Positions 47,283 through 58,200 of a stretch of DNA of 64,000 bases are shown here, one piece after another (the stretch's first letter is position 1; each line of letters begins with the position of its first letter). The notes under the pieces were generated by a model that worked only from the letters and a program-made list of their open reading frames with translations, did not search any database and was not told the origin of the DNA. The stretch comes from Nematostella vectensis (taxonomy: Eukaryota; Cnidaria; Anthozoa; Actiniaria; Edwardsiidae). Location of the stretch: positions 13,306,856-13,370,855 of the forward strand of contig NC_064040.1 in the NCBI RefSeq assembly GCF_932526225.1. The letters run 5' to 3'. Both the position numbers and the translations under genes were made by a program.

Positions 47283-50108
47283 ATGTTCATGGACTCAAGT
47301 GACCCTCAACCTTTAACTGATAACTTGATTTACCCATTAACTCCGCTATTCAACAAGACCAAAAAAATCCAGCTGAAACTTGTCCGCTTCCAGCACCACC
47401 TCATCAACTTCACCTTCTATAGAGTGCACAACCTTCTACCTCAACCCATTCTGCCCCGACCACCAATAAGATCTCACGATAGGAACTTCAACAGACAATG
47501 GTACTTCATCTCACGCAACGCCGCTACCAAGCACCTAAAATTGTTAACAAGAGAGTGCAATAGAAAGATCGCCGCATCATCTCAGGAACTCCTCCATCAC
47601 AGAACATTATTAGAAAGGTCATGTACTAACAACGCTTACATATTTTACTGTCGCAAACTAGATTCCATGGCTCTCTCGCTCAAATCGCTCTTAGAAAACC
47701 GCCGCAATAACAAATATTCTCGCCGTAATCTCCCTAATCCCGACAACGATAATACGTCTACTATTACTCCCCAAGCCGCTCCTAATACTAACCCACCACC
47801 GGTTGCGACACCAGCCCCTCAGCGCCGACGCCGCCGTAGACGAAGACGACGTAAAAACAACTCCGTTGTTACTCTTGACAGCACATCGGTAATAAACATC
47901 TCCAGCACTTCTCTATCGCCCGACGAAACTTCTGTTCTTGCTCGCGGCCTTACCTTTTGCCCTACACCACGCAAAATCGACTGGTCTCAAGTCAACGCTG
48001 ATATATATGATTTCAATCGTAGGATGCGACTAGCTGAATATTTCTTTAATGAAGACAAACCCAATGATAATGATACTCTCTCTTTTGACAGTTCATTTAA
48101 CCCTTTCCGTAACAAAAGCACTTGGACTCCCTCCTCAGGCAGGGATAACTCACTCGACACCTTCCTTAATTCTGTCAAACTACAGATACAAAACTCTACA
48201 CTTAACAAGACTCGCTCTAACATCACACCTGGTGAACGTAACGCTTTAACACAACTCAACCAAAGACAAGACATCATAATCAAACCCGCAGACAAAGGAT
48301 CCGGCACAGTCGTAATGGACAAAGACTGGTATATTAATGAATGTAATAGACAACTTAATGACACTAAATTCTACACACAATTAGATGCCGACATTACTAA
48401 TGACATACAAAAACGAGTCACAACTTACATCAACCGAATGCACACGGACGGAATAATTAATCAGGACACTAAATCCTACCTCACACCCAAAGACTCTAAA
48501 CCTGGACGGTTTTACATACTCCCTAAAATACATAAACATGGTAATCCTGGACGCCCCATTATTTCCTCTAACTCCCACCCCACCGAACGCATCTCAGAAT
48601 TTGTAGACTACTACCTCCAGCCATTAGTAAGTAAACTTCCATCATACGTTAAAGACACTAACCACTTCTTAAACATTTTATTAACACTCAGCAACCTACC
48701 AACAGACTCTCTCCTGGTCACACTCGACGTCTCTAGCCTCTATACTAATATTCCACATAATGATGGCATCAACGCTTGTCACCACTTCCTTCGCACATGT
48801 AACACTAACCCCATCCCTGCTGGCACTATTTGTGATTTAATCCGCATGATCCTCCAAATGAACAACTTCTCCTTTAATGACAAACACTACCTCCAGAAGC
48901 ATGGCACCGCAATGGGCACACGCATGGCACCCTCTTTCGCCTGTCTCTTTCTTGGTCTATTTGAAACCAACGCTTTGCGTGACGCCCCCTACAAACCCCA
49001 TACGTGGTTAAGATACATCGACGATATTTTTGTTGTATGGACTGAGGGCCTAGACAAATTGAACGCTTTTGTAGATTATCTTAACAATCTACACCCCACC
49101 ATTAAATTTACAAGCTCCCACTCCTATAACAATGTACCTTTTCTTGACGTTAATGTCTCCCTTGTTAATAGTAAAATCGAAACTGACCTCTACTCCAAAC
49201 CTACTGACAAACACCAACACCTTCTTTTTTCATCTTGCCATCCTCATCACACCAAAAAGGCCATCCCCTATAGCCTCGCCCTCCGTATTCGCCGCATTTG
49301 TTCTACAGAAGAAAGCTTTAATAACCGCTGCAATGAACTCACCAACTACCTCCTCAAGCGTGGCTATAAACCCGCTTTTCTCAAGAGACAAATCCTACGC
49401 GTTGCTAACATTTCCCGCATTGACGCCCTACGCCCTAATAATAACAACCACAAAAACTCCCGTCGCATCCCCTTTGTCACTACCTATAACCCTACACTAC
49501 CTAACATCAACAACATAATCCGTAGAAACTACAACCTTCTACTCTCGTCTAAGCGATGCCATAAGGTTTTCACTGAGCCCCCTCTTGTCGCCTTTCGCCG
49601 CTCACCTAACCTCCGCGACATCCTCGTTAAAGCCAAGCTACCTTCCGACCGCTCTCCCACCAACCAACCTCCCGGTGCTTTCCGTTGCGAAAAAAACTGC
49701 CTAACCTGCCCCTATATTAGAACCGATGGCCTTACAAGCTACACATTTTTCTCAACAGGTGAAACACGACCTATAACCTCCCACATAACCTGCAATACTA
49801 AAAACGTGATTTATATGATTCAATGTAACCGCTGTAACCTTCAATATATTGGGGAAACTAAACGCAAATTAAAAGAACGCTTTAATGACCACCGCAGAAC
49901 TGTAGACTCTCAATCTCGATCCATACCAACCCACGCCGCTGAACACTTCCTAAAACCCAACCACTCAGCTTCTGACATAGAGCTAATACCTATTGAAAAA
50001 ATAAGAAATAACCGCGACTCCATCCGCAAAGCAAGAGAAGCCACATTGATAGCTCGCGCTGGCACTCTTGAACCCGGTGGCCTCAACCGGCGTGAAGAAA
50101 CCGTTTAG
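47283..50108 (+). CDS. Penelope-like element polyprotein (reverse transcriptase plus GIY-YIG endonuclease)
   Basis: A 941-codon intact frame from ATG at 47283. N-terminal helical region with a basic run at about residues 180-190 (RRRRRRRRRRKNN), likely a nuclear localisation signal. RT motifs in order: FYILPKIHKHGNPGRPIIS, LLVTLDVSSLYTNIPH (catalytic Asp), GTAMGTRMAPSFACLF, and YIDDIFVVW with the paired aspartates, then VPFLDVNV. Near the C-terminus is the CxxC-containing GIY-YIG nuclease: KNCLTCPYI, VIYMIQCNRCNLQYIGETKR, with Arg of KERFNDHR. All signature residues are present and there is no stop, so this copy may be competent or very young. The open frame extends upstream to 47106 only through host DNA. 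Confidence 0.96.
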   Translation: MFMDSSDPQPLTDNLIYPLTPLFNKTKKIQLKLVRFQHHLINFTFYRVHNLLPQPILPRPPIRSHDRNFNRQWYFISRNAATKHLKLLTRECNRKIAASSQELLHHRTLLERSCTNNAYIFYCRKLDSMALSLKSLLENRRNNKYSRRNLPNPDNDNTSTITPQAAPNTNPPPVATPAPQRRRRRRRRRRKNNSVVTLDSTSVINISSTSLSPDETSVLARGLTFCPTPRKIDWSQVNADIYDFNRRMRLAEYFFNEDKPNDNDTLSFDSSFNPFRNKSTWTPSSGRDNSLDTFLNSVKLQIQNSTLNKTRSNITPGERNALTQLNQRQDIIIKPADKGSGTVVMDKDWYINECNRQLNDTKFYTQLDADITNDIQKRVTTYINRMHTDGIINQDTKSYLTPKDSKPGRFYILPKIHKHGNPGRPIISSNSHPTERISEFVDYYLQPLVSKLPSYVKDTNHFLNILLTLSNLPTDSLLVTLDVSSLYTNIPHNDGINACHHFLRTCNTNPIPAGTICDLIRMILQMNNFSFNDKHYLQKHGTAMGTRMAPSFACLFLGLFETNALRDAPYKPHTWLRYIDDIFVVWTEGLDKLNAFVDYLNNLHPTIKFTSSHSYNNVPFLDVNVSLVNSKIETDLYSKPTDKHQHLLFSSCHPHHTKKAIPYSLALRIRRICSTEESFNNRCNELTNYLLKRGYKPAFLKRQILRVANISRIDALRPNNNNHKNSRRIPFVTTYNPTLPNINNIIRRNYNLLLSSKRCHKVFTEPPLVAFRRSPNLRDILVKAKLPSDRSPTNQPPGAFRCEKNCLTCPYIRTDGLTSYTFFSTGETRPITSHITCNTKNVIYMIQCNRCNLQYIGETKRKLKERFNDHRRTVDSQSRSIPTHAAEHFLKPNHSASDIELIPIEKIRNNRDSIRKAREATLIARAGTLEPGGLNRREETV

Positions 50109-50300
50109 CTACTTAGTAATCCACACCACCCTATTTACCATCTTCCATAAGTCACTAAATTACTATTTTTACCTTTTGTTAGTTAATCATCAATGAACTT
50201 TGTACTTTGTCACTCAATTACTATTTTTACCTTTTGTTAGTTAATCATCAATGAACTTTGTACATATACTAGCTATAACATGCCATTGTAACTCATTTAT

Positions 50301-50340
50301 AACCTGAAGAAGGCAGGTATTGGCCTGCCGAAATATCGTT
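50301..50340 (+). ncRNA. Hammerhead ribozyme (minimal type I) of the Penelope-like element
   Basis: CTGAAGA (50304-50310, fits CUGANGA), stem II GGCAGG/CCTGCC (50312-50317 with 50324-50329, loop TATTGG), GAAA (50330-50333), a one-pair stem III and TATC with predicted cleavage after C50337. AAC before the core pairs with GTT after the site as a short stem I. Hammerheads of this minimal form are known in Penelope-like elements. Confidence 0.8.
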
Positions 50341-50481
50341 CTAAAAAACACAAATCTGCGTTGTTGTCGACTTTTTCTTTTAAAGGTTTTATTAATTAAT
50401 CAACTGTCGACGCAGACCACAAGGTCCGACGCACACCAGCAGATAGAGGCTGTCCGGTGGTTTCTTCCTACGTTTTTGTAG

Positions 50482-50694
50482 ACAGAACTTCGATGGGTGA
50501 ATCGTCTGATCGTCCTTTTCAATACTCAAATTGTAGGTTTCAGCAAGAAATACTACGTGGTCCTTGCAATTATAACTAGTTTCGAACCGGTCTTTGTATT
50601 TCTTGAGGCGATTTCCACAAACTCTGCAAATTTTTTCAAGATTTTGTAGGTGAATACTGTTAATGCGTTCACCTTCCGAGGTCGCGCCGGCCAT
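50482..50694 (-). pseudogene. RAG1-like exon 1 (zinc-binding N-terminal region)
   Basis: From ATG at 50694-50692 the frame reads MAGATSEGERINS, then ICRVCGNRLKKYKDRF and DDQTIHPSKFC. Spacing of CxxC, IHP and FC matches the RAG1 N-terminal zinc-binding (ZDD-type) region. The native sequence stops at the target duplication 50481-50491; the 29 codons that continue the open frame to 50392 are retroelement DNA. A TTG at 50703 would extend the frame by three codons but is not a likely start. Confidence 0.83.
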
Positions 50695-51650
50695 GAACTC
50701 CAAATATTAAGTAAGTTCAGAAATCAGTCAAAAAGCATTCGCGATACCGTATGATTGTAGAAATGAGAACTGTAAAGGGGGGAGATTGCATTGAATGCAG
50801 TGGTTGCGATATAAAAACTCAGGCAAGATCATAGTCTGAACATGAAGTCATTTATTTTGCGCAATTTGTTTCCGCCATTAATTGCCTTAGCACTGTAAAG
50901 TAAACTCTTCTTATTGTTACAGTATTCATGGCACTGCCGCTTATAGCACCTTATCTGTGAGGTAATTTCCTAAATATTCTAAAAATGCTCATTGCGCACA
51001 CTTGTCTTTCAACACTAGCTGGTACGCATCACGTTTTTTACTTCCAAGTATCGAGGAAGCGTGCGCCGAGCGCCGCGCGTTAGTCATTAACAGAGTTAAT
51101 AACCACGACTTCCGGTCGGTTATTAAAAGCGCGGTCGCTCAGCTAAATGTCCTCTTAGCGGCTGTTTGAAATAGCCGTGCCCCAAGAAAAAATTAGGTTC
51201 ACTTTTTCGGATGTCGCACCCTCCCAAGAAAAATCCTGACTACGGGCCTGTATTGTACTGCCAAGCTTTTGTTTCGAGGGGTACAATTTGGATAGTCGGC
51301 GATGGAACCTTGTAAATCATAAATCATGTTGCATATTTAACCTTCTCCCAAATCCCTGGAAATAATAAGCATCATCAGGTCAAATGCCTCCTGCTCCCCC
51401 TCCCAACCCCACGTACGCGCCTGCCCGTGAATACGGATGGAGATTGCTGACCTCTTCATGCTGTCAACTATGAGCTGATATGTGATTGGAAATAAATGGA
51501 AGGCCACGTTACTCAGTTCGTTAAAATGAGATGATTTTAAGCCTGACAAGATGATTGCTTGACTGCAACAACCGCCTCGTGCTCCATCTCACTTTCTACA
51601 AGCAGGTCGTATTGGCAAGTGTTTGCTCACAGGCTCAGTCTAATCTGAAA

Positions 51651-51947
51651 TACCGTAAATGATCTAATAAACGCCCCCTTACCTAAAGAACGTCTCCTGT
51701 CTAATGAACGCCCCCCTCCCCCTAAGCTTACAAAAAACAAACGACATAGAAATTTCGGTAATATTAATCAAATTTCATTATTGTGAGTTTGCCTTCTAAT
51801 GGATACGGTGAGACTAAGAAACGCTTGACACGCATGCTATAATTTCACTTGATCCTGACTGAAACTAGAACCCCACTTGGGTTCGTTATATTTTTATAGT
51901 TTGTAGAGAATAATAAACGTCCCCGGCGTCATAGATCATTTACGGTA
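51651..51947. mobile_element. Palindromic MITE between transposon and Rab gene
   Basis: TACCGTAAATGATCTA at the left and TAGATCATTTACGGTA-type sequence at the right, with inverted AATAAACGCCCCC / CGTCCCCGG inside. A TA at each end may be the duplicated target. No ORF. It lies about 300 bp upstream of the Rab start codon. Confidence 0.7.
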
Positions 51948-52255
51948 GGCGACCTGGTATTTTAATACCAGGTCACAGAAAACTTCCGATGCGTGACAAT
52001 GAAAAGTAACAGCATTGCTTTGCGTGACAGCACACAAGCGCCCCAACGGGTGTTGAAAAGCTTCCCCTAACTCTACGCTGGAAGTTTTTGGGTTTGTTTA
52101 GAAAAAGACATATTCATTAAAAATCTTATTCATGAGGATATGTTTTTTTAGGTAACTTGCAATAGAACAATCCTTAATTTTAACACATAAAGGCCCTGCG
52201 ACCGGCCGCTTTAGGTGTACACAGACGTTGGGCTTCCTGTGGTAATGTTTGCCTC

Positions 52256-55200
52256 ATGGATTTGGCTGAGCTACAAGATGAAATGGGCGAAGTAAAAGAG
52301 CACCTTTACAAAGTGTTAGTGATCGGTGAATACGGCGTGGGTAAGGGGCCATTATCTAAACCATGCTTAGGCTAGATAATTCCTGCTGACTCTGTAATCT
52401 GTGTTTGTTTCCAGGAAAGGTAATCGTCGTCTGTTACAGAACGTTATCAGGACTTCCGCTAAGTTCAACAAGTTAATTTCTTGATTAATTTACGGTTTTA
52501 TTAGGAGTATATCAGTGCGGTTTGTACTAACTTCTTACTGTCTTTCAGACCTCAATAATCCGCAGATACACAGAAGGTAAGCGAACGTGAACATTATCGT
52601 CAAAATCAAAACCACAGAACTTTAACAAAAGTGTTTTTCTTTATCATGTCATGTGACTACTTGTAGCAAGTATCAGTAATTTTTGATTTAGTATTGTTAT
52701 GTTATGGTCTTTTATCGAATCGTATTTCGTCTTTTGAAAATTTTAATGCTGTAGATCAATAATGAAATGTGTTGTAAGCTTATTTGTGGTGTCATTTATT
52801 TTGCGGTTAATCATTTTAAAAGTGTTATGAACCGATTGTTTTATATTAAGCCCATTGTAGTGCTATAAAGCTATGGAATGCCATGAATCCAATCTAGTAC
52901 CCTGGTTCCCGAGCCTAGAACGTCTCCTCGCTGGCTACTAAATAGAGACGTTCGAGGCTCTCGCTGGCCACTAGAGACGTTCGAGGCTCTCGCTGGCCAC
53001 TAAATCGAGACGTTCGAGGCTCTCGCTGGCCACTAGAGACGTTCGAGGCTCTCGCTGGCCACTAAATAGAGACGTTCGAGGCTCTCGCTGGCCACTAGAG
53101 ACGTTCGAGGCTCTCGCTGGCCACTAGAGACGTTCGAGGCTCTCGCTGGCCACTAGAGACGTTCGAGGCTCTGGAACCAGGGCACCAATCTAGTGCAGTG
53201 CGCAACGAAAGTGTCTTGAAACCAATTGTTCTAGGATATATTTGTTGCTCTGAAGCCGTTACGGTTCTGTGACTGTTTTGGCTAAACTTTAGAATTCTTG
53301 TCGCCTTATTTACATTTTCTTTGTTTTTACTGGCTCGTACTATAGAAATCGAGGTATGAAGTTCCATTGTGGACTCTTTGTGGACGGGATTAAGTATGAG
53401 TTTGTTTCACCGATTTTCTATATTTTGAACACAGGGTACTTTTCACCTAATTACAAGCTAACTATTGGAGTAGACTTTGCTTTGAAGATCATTCACTGGG
53501 ATGAGAAAACAAAGATCAACCTGCAGCTGTGGTATGGTATCTGTCTGTCCATCAAGTAGATATGGATGATGTGTCTTGTGACTGACTACACTATTTGTCT
53601 TTCTGTCCATCAGGGATGTCGCTGGTCATGAGAGGTTTGGTCACATGACCAGGGTCTACTACAAATATGCGTAAGTGATTTTCAGTACAAATAAAAGTGG
53701 AACCCCCCAAATTTCCTGTCTCTCATATTCTGTGTCGTCTTGGTAATTATTATATTTATATTATCATTATATTTGTCTGGTTTCAGAATTGCAGCAATTA
53801 TTGTGTTTGACCTGTCAAGGTTAGTGGTAACCAGTGAAAAATATTCCCCATGATGGGAGGGAACACACCTATAAACACAACTAAGGGGTTAAAATTTCAC
53901 CCCCTCCCCCCCTCCAAAAAAAATAATAACCCAAGATTCTATACCCCGATAAGTACCTAACAAAGAGGGTAAAACAGTTAAAAATTATTGCATTCCCCTC
54001 CCCCTCCCACACAGCTATTATGCTAATATCTACCAGTGCTTCTTTTTACACCTTTGTGTCTAAAATATTTTATTTGCTTCTGCAACTCATTTTGTCATTG
54101 TCAGGTCTGCCACATTTGATGCTATTTTGAAGGTAAGGCCTTATATTTATTCCTCTGCTAGCGAGGCCTATTTTCTTTTTATTTCGCTACATTAATATAA
54201 AGGTGCCTCTGCTAGCAGCAAATACATTTAATCTTAATTGAAGAAAACAAATTGAACAGTACATAACTATTCTTTTTTGCAGTGGTACAGAGATGTCAAT
54301 CAAAAGGTGATGCTGACAAATGAGAATCCAATTCCAGTCATCATCCTTGCCAATAAAGTTAGTATGCTAGATATGTATCTTTGTTCATATATAATGTGTA
54401 AAAAAACAGCTCTGACACTTGGGTTGTTGGATCAAGGATGGCAGTCTTATGGGGATAATTTTCCCAGAAATACAAATTTTTCTTAACAAACACACATTAG
54501 AACCTCATATTTTTTATTGGCTGGAGATTTTGGCATAGATATGGGGGACTGGAGAGACCGTTGTAAAGAAGATTCACACCTCACATTTTCTCGGGATATT
54601 TACAGTTTTTATTAAAATATAGTATGAAACCTCGGACCACTTACATGTCTCCTCTTGAACCCCCCCACCCCACCCCCTAAGAAGTGGATCTAGCTTTTTG
54701 CTGAAGGGCTGTTCGGCTCAGAAATGGGGGTAATTACTGTATTTGTTACATTTGGCTTTCTGACTCACACAGGCACAAATTCCTAATATATAGATTTAGG
54801 CACTGCCTAAAAGTGGAGCCAGCATTTAACACCTTTTTGTGTTGACTGATAGGGGTAGTTTTAGGGGGCTCTTGGTGTCTCTAGAATGTTTTATTTAATG
54901 AGATTAAAAATATGTCAAATTTTACTGCCATGTAATTATGAATTGTATTGGCCCCTCCAAATGGATCAAGCAAGTACTCATTCAATAATATTATATGCAG
55001 TATGAAAGTTAACAAAATACTTGGTGTGAAAAAGGCTGTCAAAGTTAAAGGTGTCTTAGTTGACGAGAATGTTTTTTTTTCAAGAGTCTAATGGTCAATT
55101 CATATTTCCCTTCATAGAAGTTCCACTATGTATATTTTTTATCAAAACACCATTCTAACAAGCTTTGACCTTGTGAAGAATATATCAAAGACGTAACAGC

Positions 55201-58200
55201 ATTCCAAAGATTTAGATGCCATACTGTAGTTCAGGGGCGGATCTAGCTTTTTGCCAAGGGGGGGGGGGTGGGTGGATTTAGCCCAAACACCATTTCGTCA
55301 TTATTTTACCTTCGTAATGATTTTGGAATGAAAAGATACACTGAAAACAATAAAAAAAGAAAGCCTAAGGGGATGTCTGATTCCCCTAACCCTCCCCCCA
55401 TAGACCCGCTACTGTAGTTTTCATATACCACAACTGATTATTCAGAAGAATGTGTTGAAACTAAACTCCACAAATATACCTCCTGTCATGCATTACATAT
55501 TGGTGCACCCAACCTTTGGCCTGTTTGTTTTAGAAACCCTGGACCCACACATACTGGCTACTCAAAAATGAATGCAATGGAGGCAAATCCTAAATTATTA
55601 CTGAAAGTGCTTAATTCTAATTTCTAATTTCAAACCAAACCATGTTAGGGTTATAGAGAAATAAATATAACAAAAAGTCAATGGGGAGAAAAAAAAGGGA
55701 GAAATATATTACTCTATTTGAAAAAAATGTGACTCTACTTTAAAAAATATATAACAATAATGCAATAAAAGCTTAAATGAGCATATTCCTAACATTTTCC
55801 CCTTCTTTTTACATATGGGTTTGATATAAAACTGTTTTCTTTAAAGATTTATTATTGAAAAAGCACAAGTTTGATGTTGTCTTTATATAATTTAAGTACC
55901 TTGCTCCCAGGGTGGAGGGGGGGGGGACTTTGAGAAATGTGAGTTACAGACAGGGGTGCTCGACAGCATAATCAATTTTAACCCTAAGGGATAGCACTTA
56001 GGGTGTGGTAAACAACAATTCTTACCCCTAAGAGATAGCACATTGGGTGTGGCCATACAAATTTTTAACCCTGAGAGATAGCACTAAAAAAACAATGCTG
56101 GTTTTAATTTGCTGACGGATCCTATATTGTTATGTTATCGAAAAACAAAGTAGAAAGTATTAACTGATCAGTTGACTTGTGGTCTATTGTAAAATACATT
56201 TCAAGCGATTGGGCCACCATTGAGTGTGAGACACCCTTAAAGATAGCAGAATTGGAAAAATCCTAAAACACACCCTAAGAGATAGCAGTTGGTAAGAATT
56301 TTATACCGTAAAAGATAGGTCGAGCACCCCCGTCTATCTTTCTGGAGAGTCCCTCCCCCCCCCCCCGGGTTGCTCTAATAAAAAACCCAACTCTTGATAG
56401 GAGTTTCATTAATGTACACTTGTATCAAAGCTGCATTCTGACCAGCTTTGCCCTTGCAAATAAGCAAATGATGGATGCAACAGCATTCCAAAGATAGATT
56501 GATATAGTTAGATACACATCAGGTGCCGTACGGAAGATTAATATATCACTTATTATGCCTGCTAATTTTTTATAGAAACCATGGATCCACATATGCTAAT
56601 GCTACTCCTACTGCTACTAAATTAAATGTAATGGAGGGGATCAAATTGATTGAAAATGTCTAATTTCAAACCTATTACCTATTTTAATTTATTTAGGGTG
56701 CAGAGAGGAAACAGCAAATAATATCAATAGTCAAGAGAGAGGGAGAGGAAGAGGAAGAGGGAGAGGGAGAGGGAAAGAGAGAAAAGGAAGAAATTAGACT
56801 ATAGCTTTGATAAAAAAATTATCAGTAATGCAACAACTTGGTTGAGCACTCTCCTAACATTTCCCCTTTCCTCATTATCTTTAGGTTGGTATAAAAATGT
56901 TTTCTTTACAGATTTATCATTGAGACAAAGTATCTTGCTGTAAAAAAGACTATTACACTTATACGGCTGTATCAAAGTGAGAAATCCCCTACTTTATTAT
57001 CTTTAAAGACATTTGCCTATTCTCATGCCTTCCAGCTTTCTGCATCAATCATGGCCCTCGGGCAGTCCTTGGTTGGTTTTACCTAAATCAGAGTGAAAAA
57101 AATATAAGTATTTTTTTCTTTCAAAACAACATTTTCATCATGCAATTTATGACCTTATTAACTTTCCACAACTATTTGAATAATAAATAAATAAACACAA
57201 TAGATAGTATGTAAGATGCAGACAATATAAGCTAAGCAAAAAGAATATAGGTAATAAGGGTTTGCATTTTGTGTTTTTATTTTCGATGAGAAAATTCTCT
57301 TGTAACTGTAAAGTTAATGTAAGTTAAGTATGTTAATGTTGAAAAAATGTTGCTGTATCTTTGAAAAGACTAAATACACAGAATATAAAGACAAGAAAGG
57401 TCTTCTTTAGCAATATGTGACAGGATGGTATTTGTCAGCGTCTATTAAATACCTCAACGCAGTCAAATAAAGTATAGAGAGAACGAATAATATAAAAGGA
57501 TGTTGTTATGCTCAAATTGTTTGATTTAGACCACGAATTCTCAAAGCAAACTCTATAAACAAATGTATAAATCTAACAAGCTAAGTGACATTGATACAGT
57601 AACTAGACTACTACGTATTTCTGTCGTTAAATTCTTACTTACCGTGAGGAATATATGCCTGAATTCATGGAACTCGTAAGTATTTACGAATTTATCATTT
57701 TCATGGCAATTGCCAGTGGAATGAAAACTACTTAAGTGCACGCCAAAATTATAAGCCAATCGGAATCCAAGTAGATGGTATTAGCCAATCAAAACAAGGA
57801 CAGATGACTTTGATATGACATCTTGACGTCGAACGAACTGGTACGGTGTTTTAGCATGAGCGATTGGTTTTGGAAAAAAAAAAAACAGGAAGAAACGAGC
57901 ATTATAAAAGCACAACAATAAAAGAAAAATAACTGTGATATTCTCAATACAAACCGTCGTTCAAAACTCACCTTGGCAGTGTTTTTTGTCGCTTTCTGTT
58001 TGTCGCTTGTGTGGTTGTGTTCGCTTTTTGTTGTAAACTGTGCTGCTAGCAAGCGTCAACACAAGTGAATTGTTTTTATAGCTGAAAACATACATCAATC
58101 CAAGGCCCTTTCTTCTCAGGATCTCCTTATAGATCTCCATAGTTATATAGACGTGAAGGAATATTATTAGAATGGAAGTGTAGAGCCTCTAAGTAGTCCT

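Larger units (their letters stand above)
47251..50491 (+). mobile_element. Penelope-like retroelement with 11-bp target duplication
   Basis: The insert is 47262-50480, bounded by GACAGAACTTC at 47251-47261 and 50481-50491. Removing the insert and one copy rejoins the RAG1-like frame without change. It carries one intact RT/GIY-YIG ORF, a 56-bp tandem duplication in the 3' region (50152-50263, CACTAAATTACTATTTTTAC and onwards), a hammerhead ribozyme (50301-50340) and a 143-bp tail containing inverted TCTGCG/GTCGAC motifs. The 5' end has almost no leader before the ORF, so it may be 5'-truncated. Confidence 0.93.
45443..50694 (-). pseudogene. RAG1-like transposase gene, broken
   Basis: Five exons read on the - strand: 50694-50482 (interrupted), 47261-46516, 46427-46135, 46033-45820, 45768-45443. 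The product has a RAG1-type N-terminal zinc-binding region (CRVCGN...IHPSKFC, then CRECF and CSTC), a RING-like finger (YCPICSELLDKPVET, CGACL, CPVCK) and a following CKGCGKEV finger. The C-terminal end contains FPPKFHMLEHHVVEIHQALE and FFGEQGGESIHHELQ, the region equivalent to RAG1's catalytic glutamate. The middle of the RAG1 core, with both catalytic aspartates, is absent: exon 3 ends LPWFALGKLR and exon 4 goes from RWFSNWILSTKPKN straight to IEAVCHRVIE. There are apparent frameshifts near 45900 and near 45635, and a 3.2-kb retroelement splits the coding sequence. It cannot make an active recombinase. Confidence 0.85.
44083..51255 (-). mobile_element. RAG1-like DNA transposon with 5-bp target duplication
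   Basis: The element proper runs from 44088 to 51250. Left end CAGGCCCGTACCCAGG, right end (inverted) CAGGCCCGTAGTCAGG, both followed by GGGTGCGA within 35 bp. Direct repeats TATTG at 44083-44087 and 51251-51255 flank it exactly, a 5-bp target-site duplication. A further pair GAGGACATTTAG occurs inverted near both ends (44717-44728 and 51143-51154). It carries a RAG1-like gene on the - strand. Two later insertions lie inside: a 317-bp relative at 44252-44568 and a Penelope-like element at 47262-50480; without them it would be about 3.6 kb. Five-bp duplications are known for Transib and RAG elements. I recall N-RAG-TP elements of molluscs as another family with a RAG1 N-terminal-like protein; a link is likely but unproven. 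Confidence 0.87.

Noticed and set aside
46458-47316. + strand ORFs over the RAG1-like exon 2
   Set aside because: Antisense shadows of the zinc/RING coding sequence without domain similarity.
50392-50480. LQKRRKKPPDSLYLL... as the native C-terminal continuation of RAG1-like exon 1
   Set aside because: It lies inside the retroelement, beyond the 11-bp target duplication, and the family-like continuation (RECFRSY) is found at 47250 downward.
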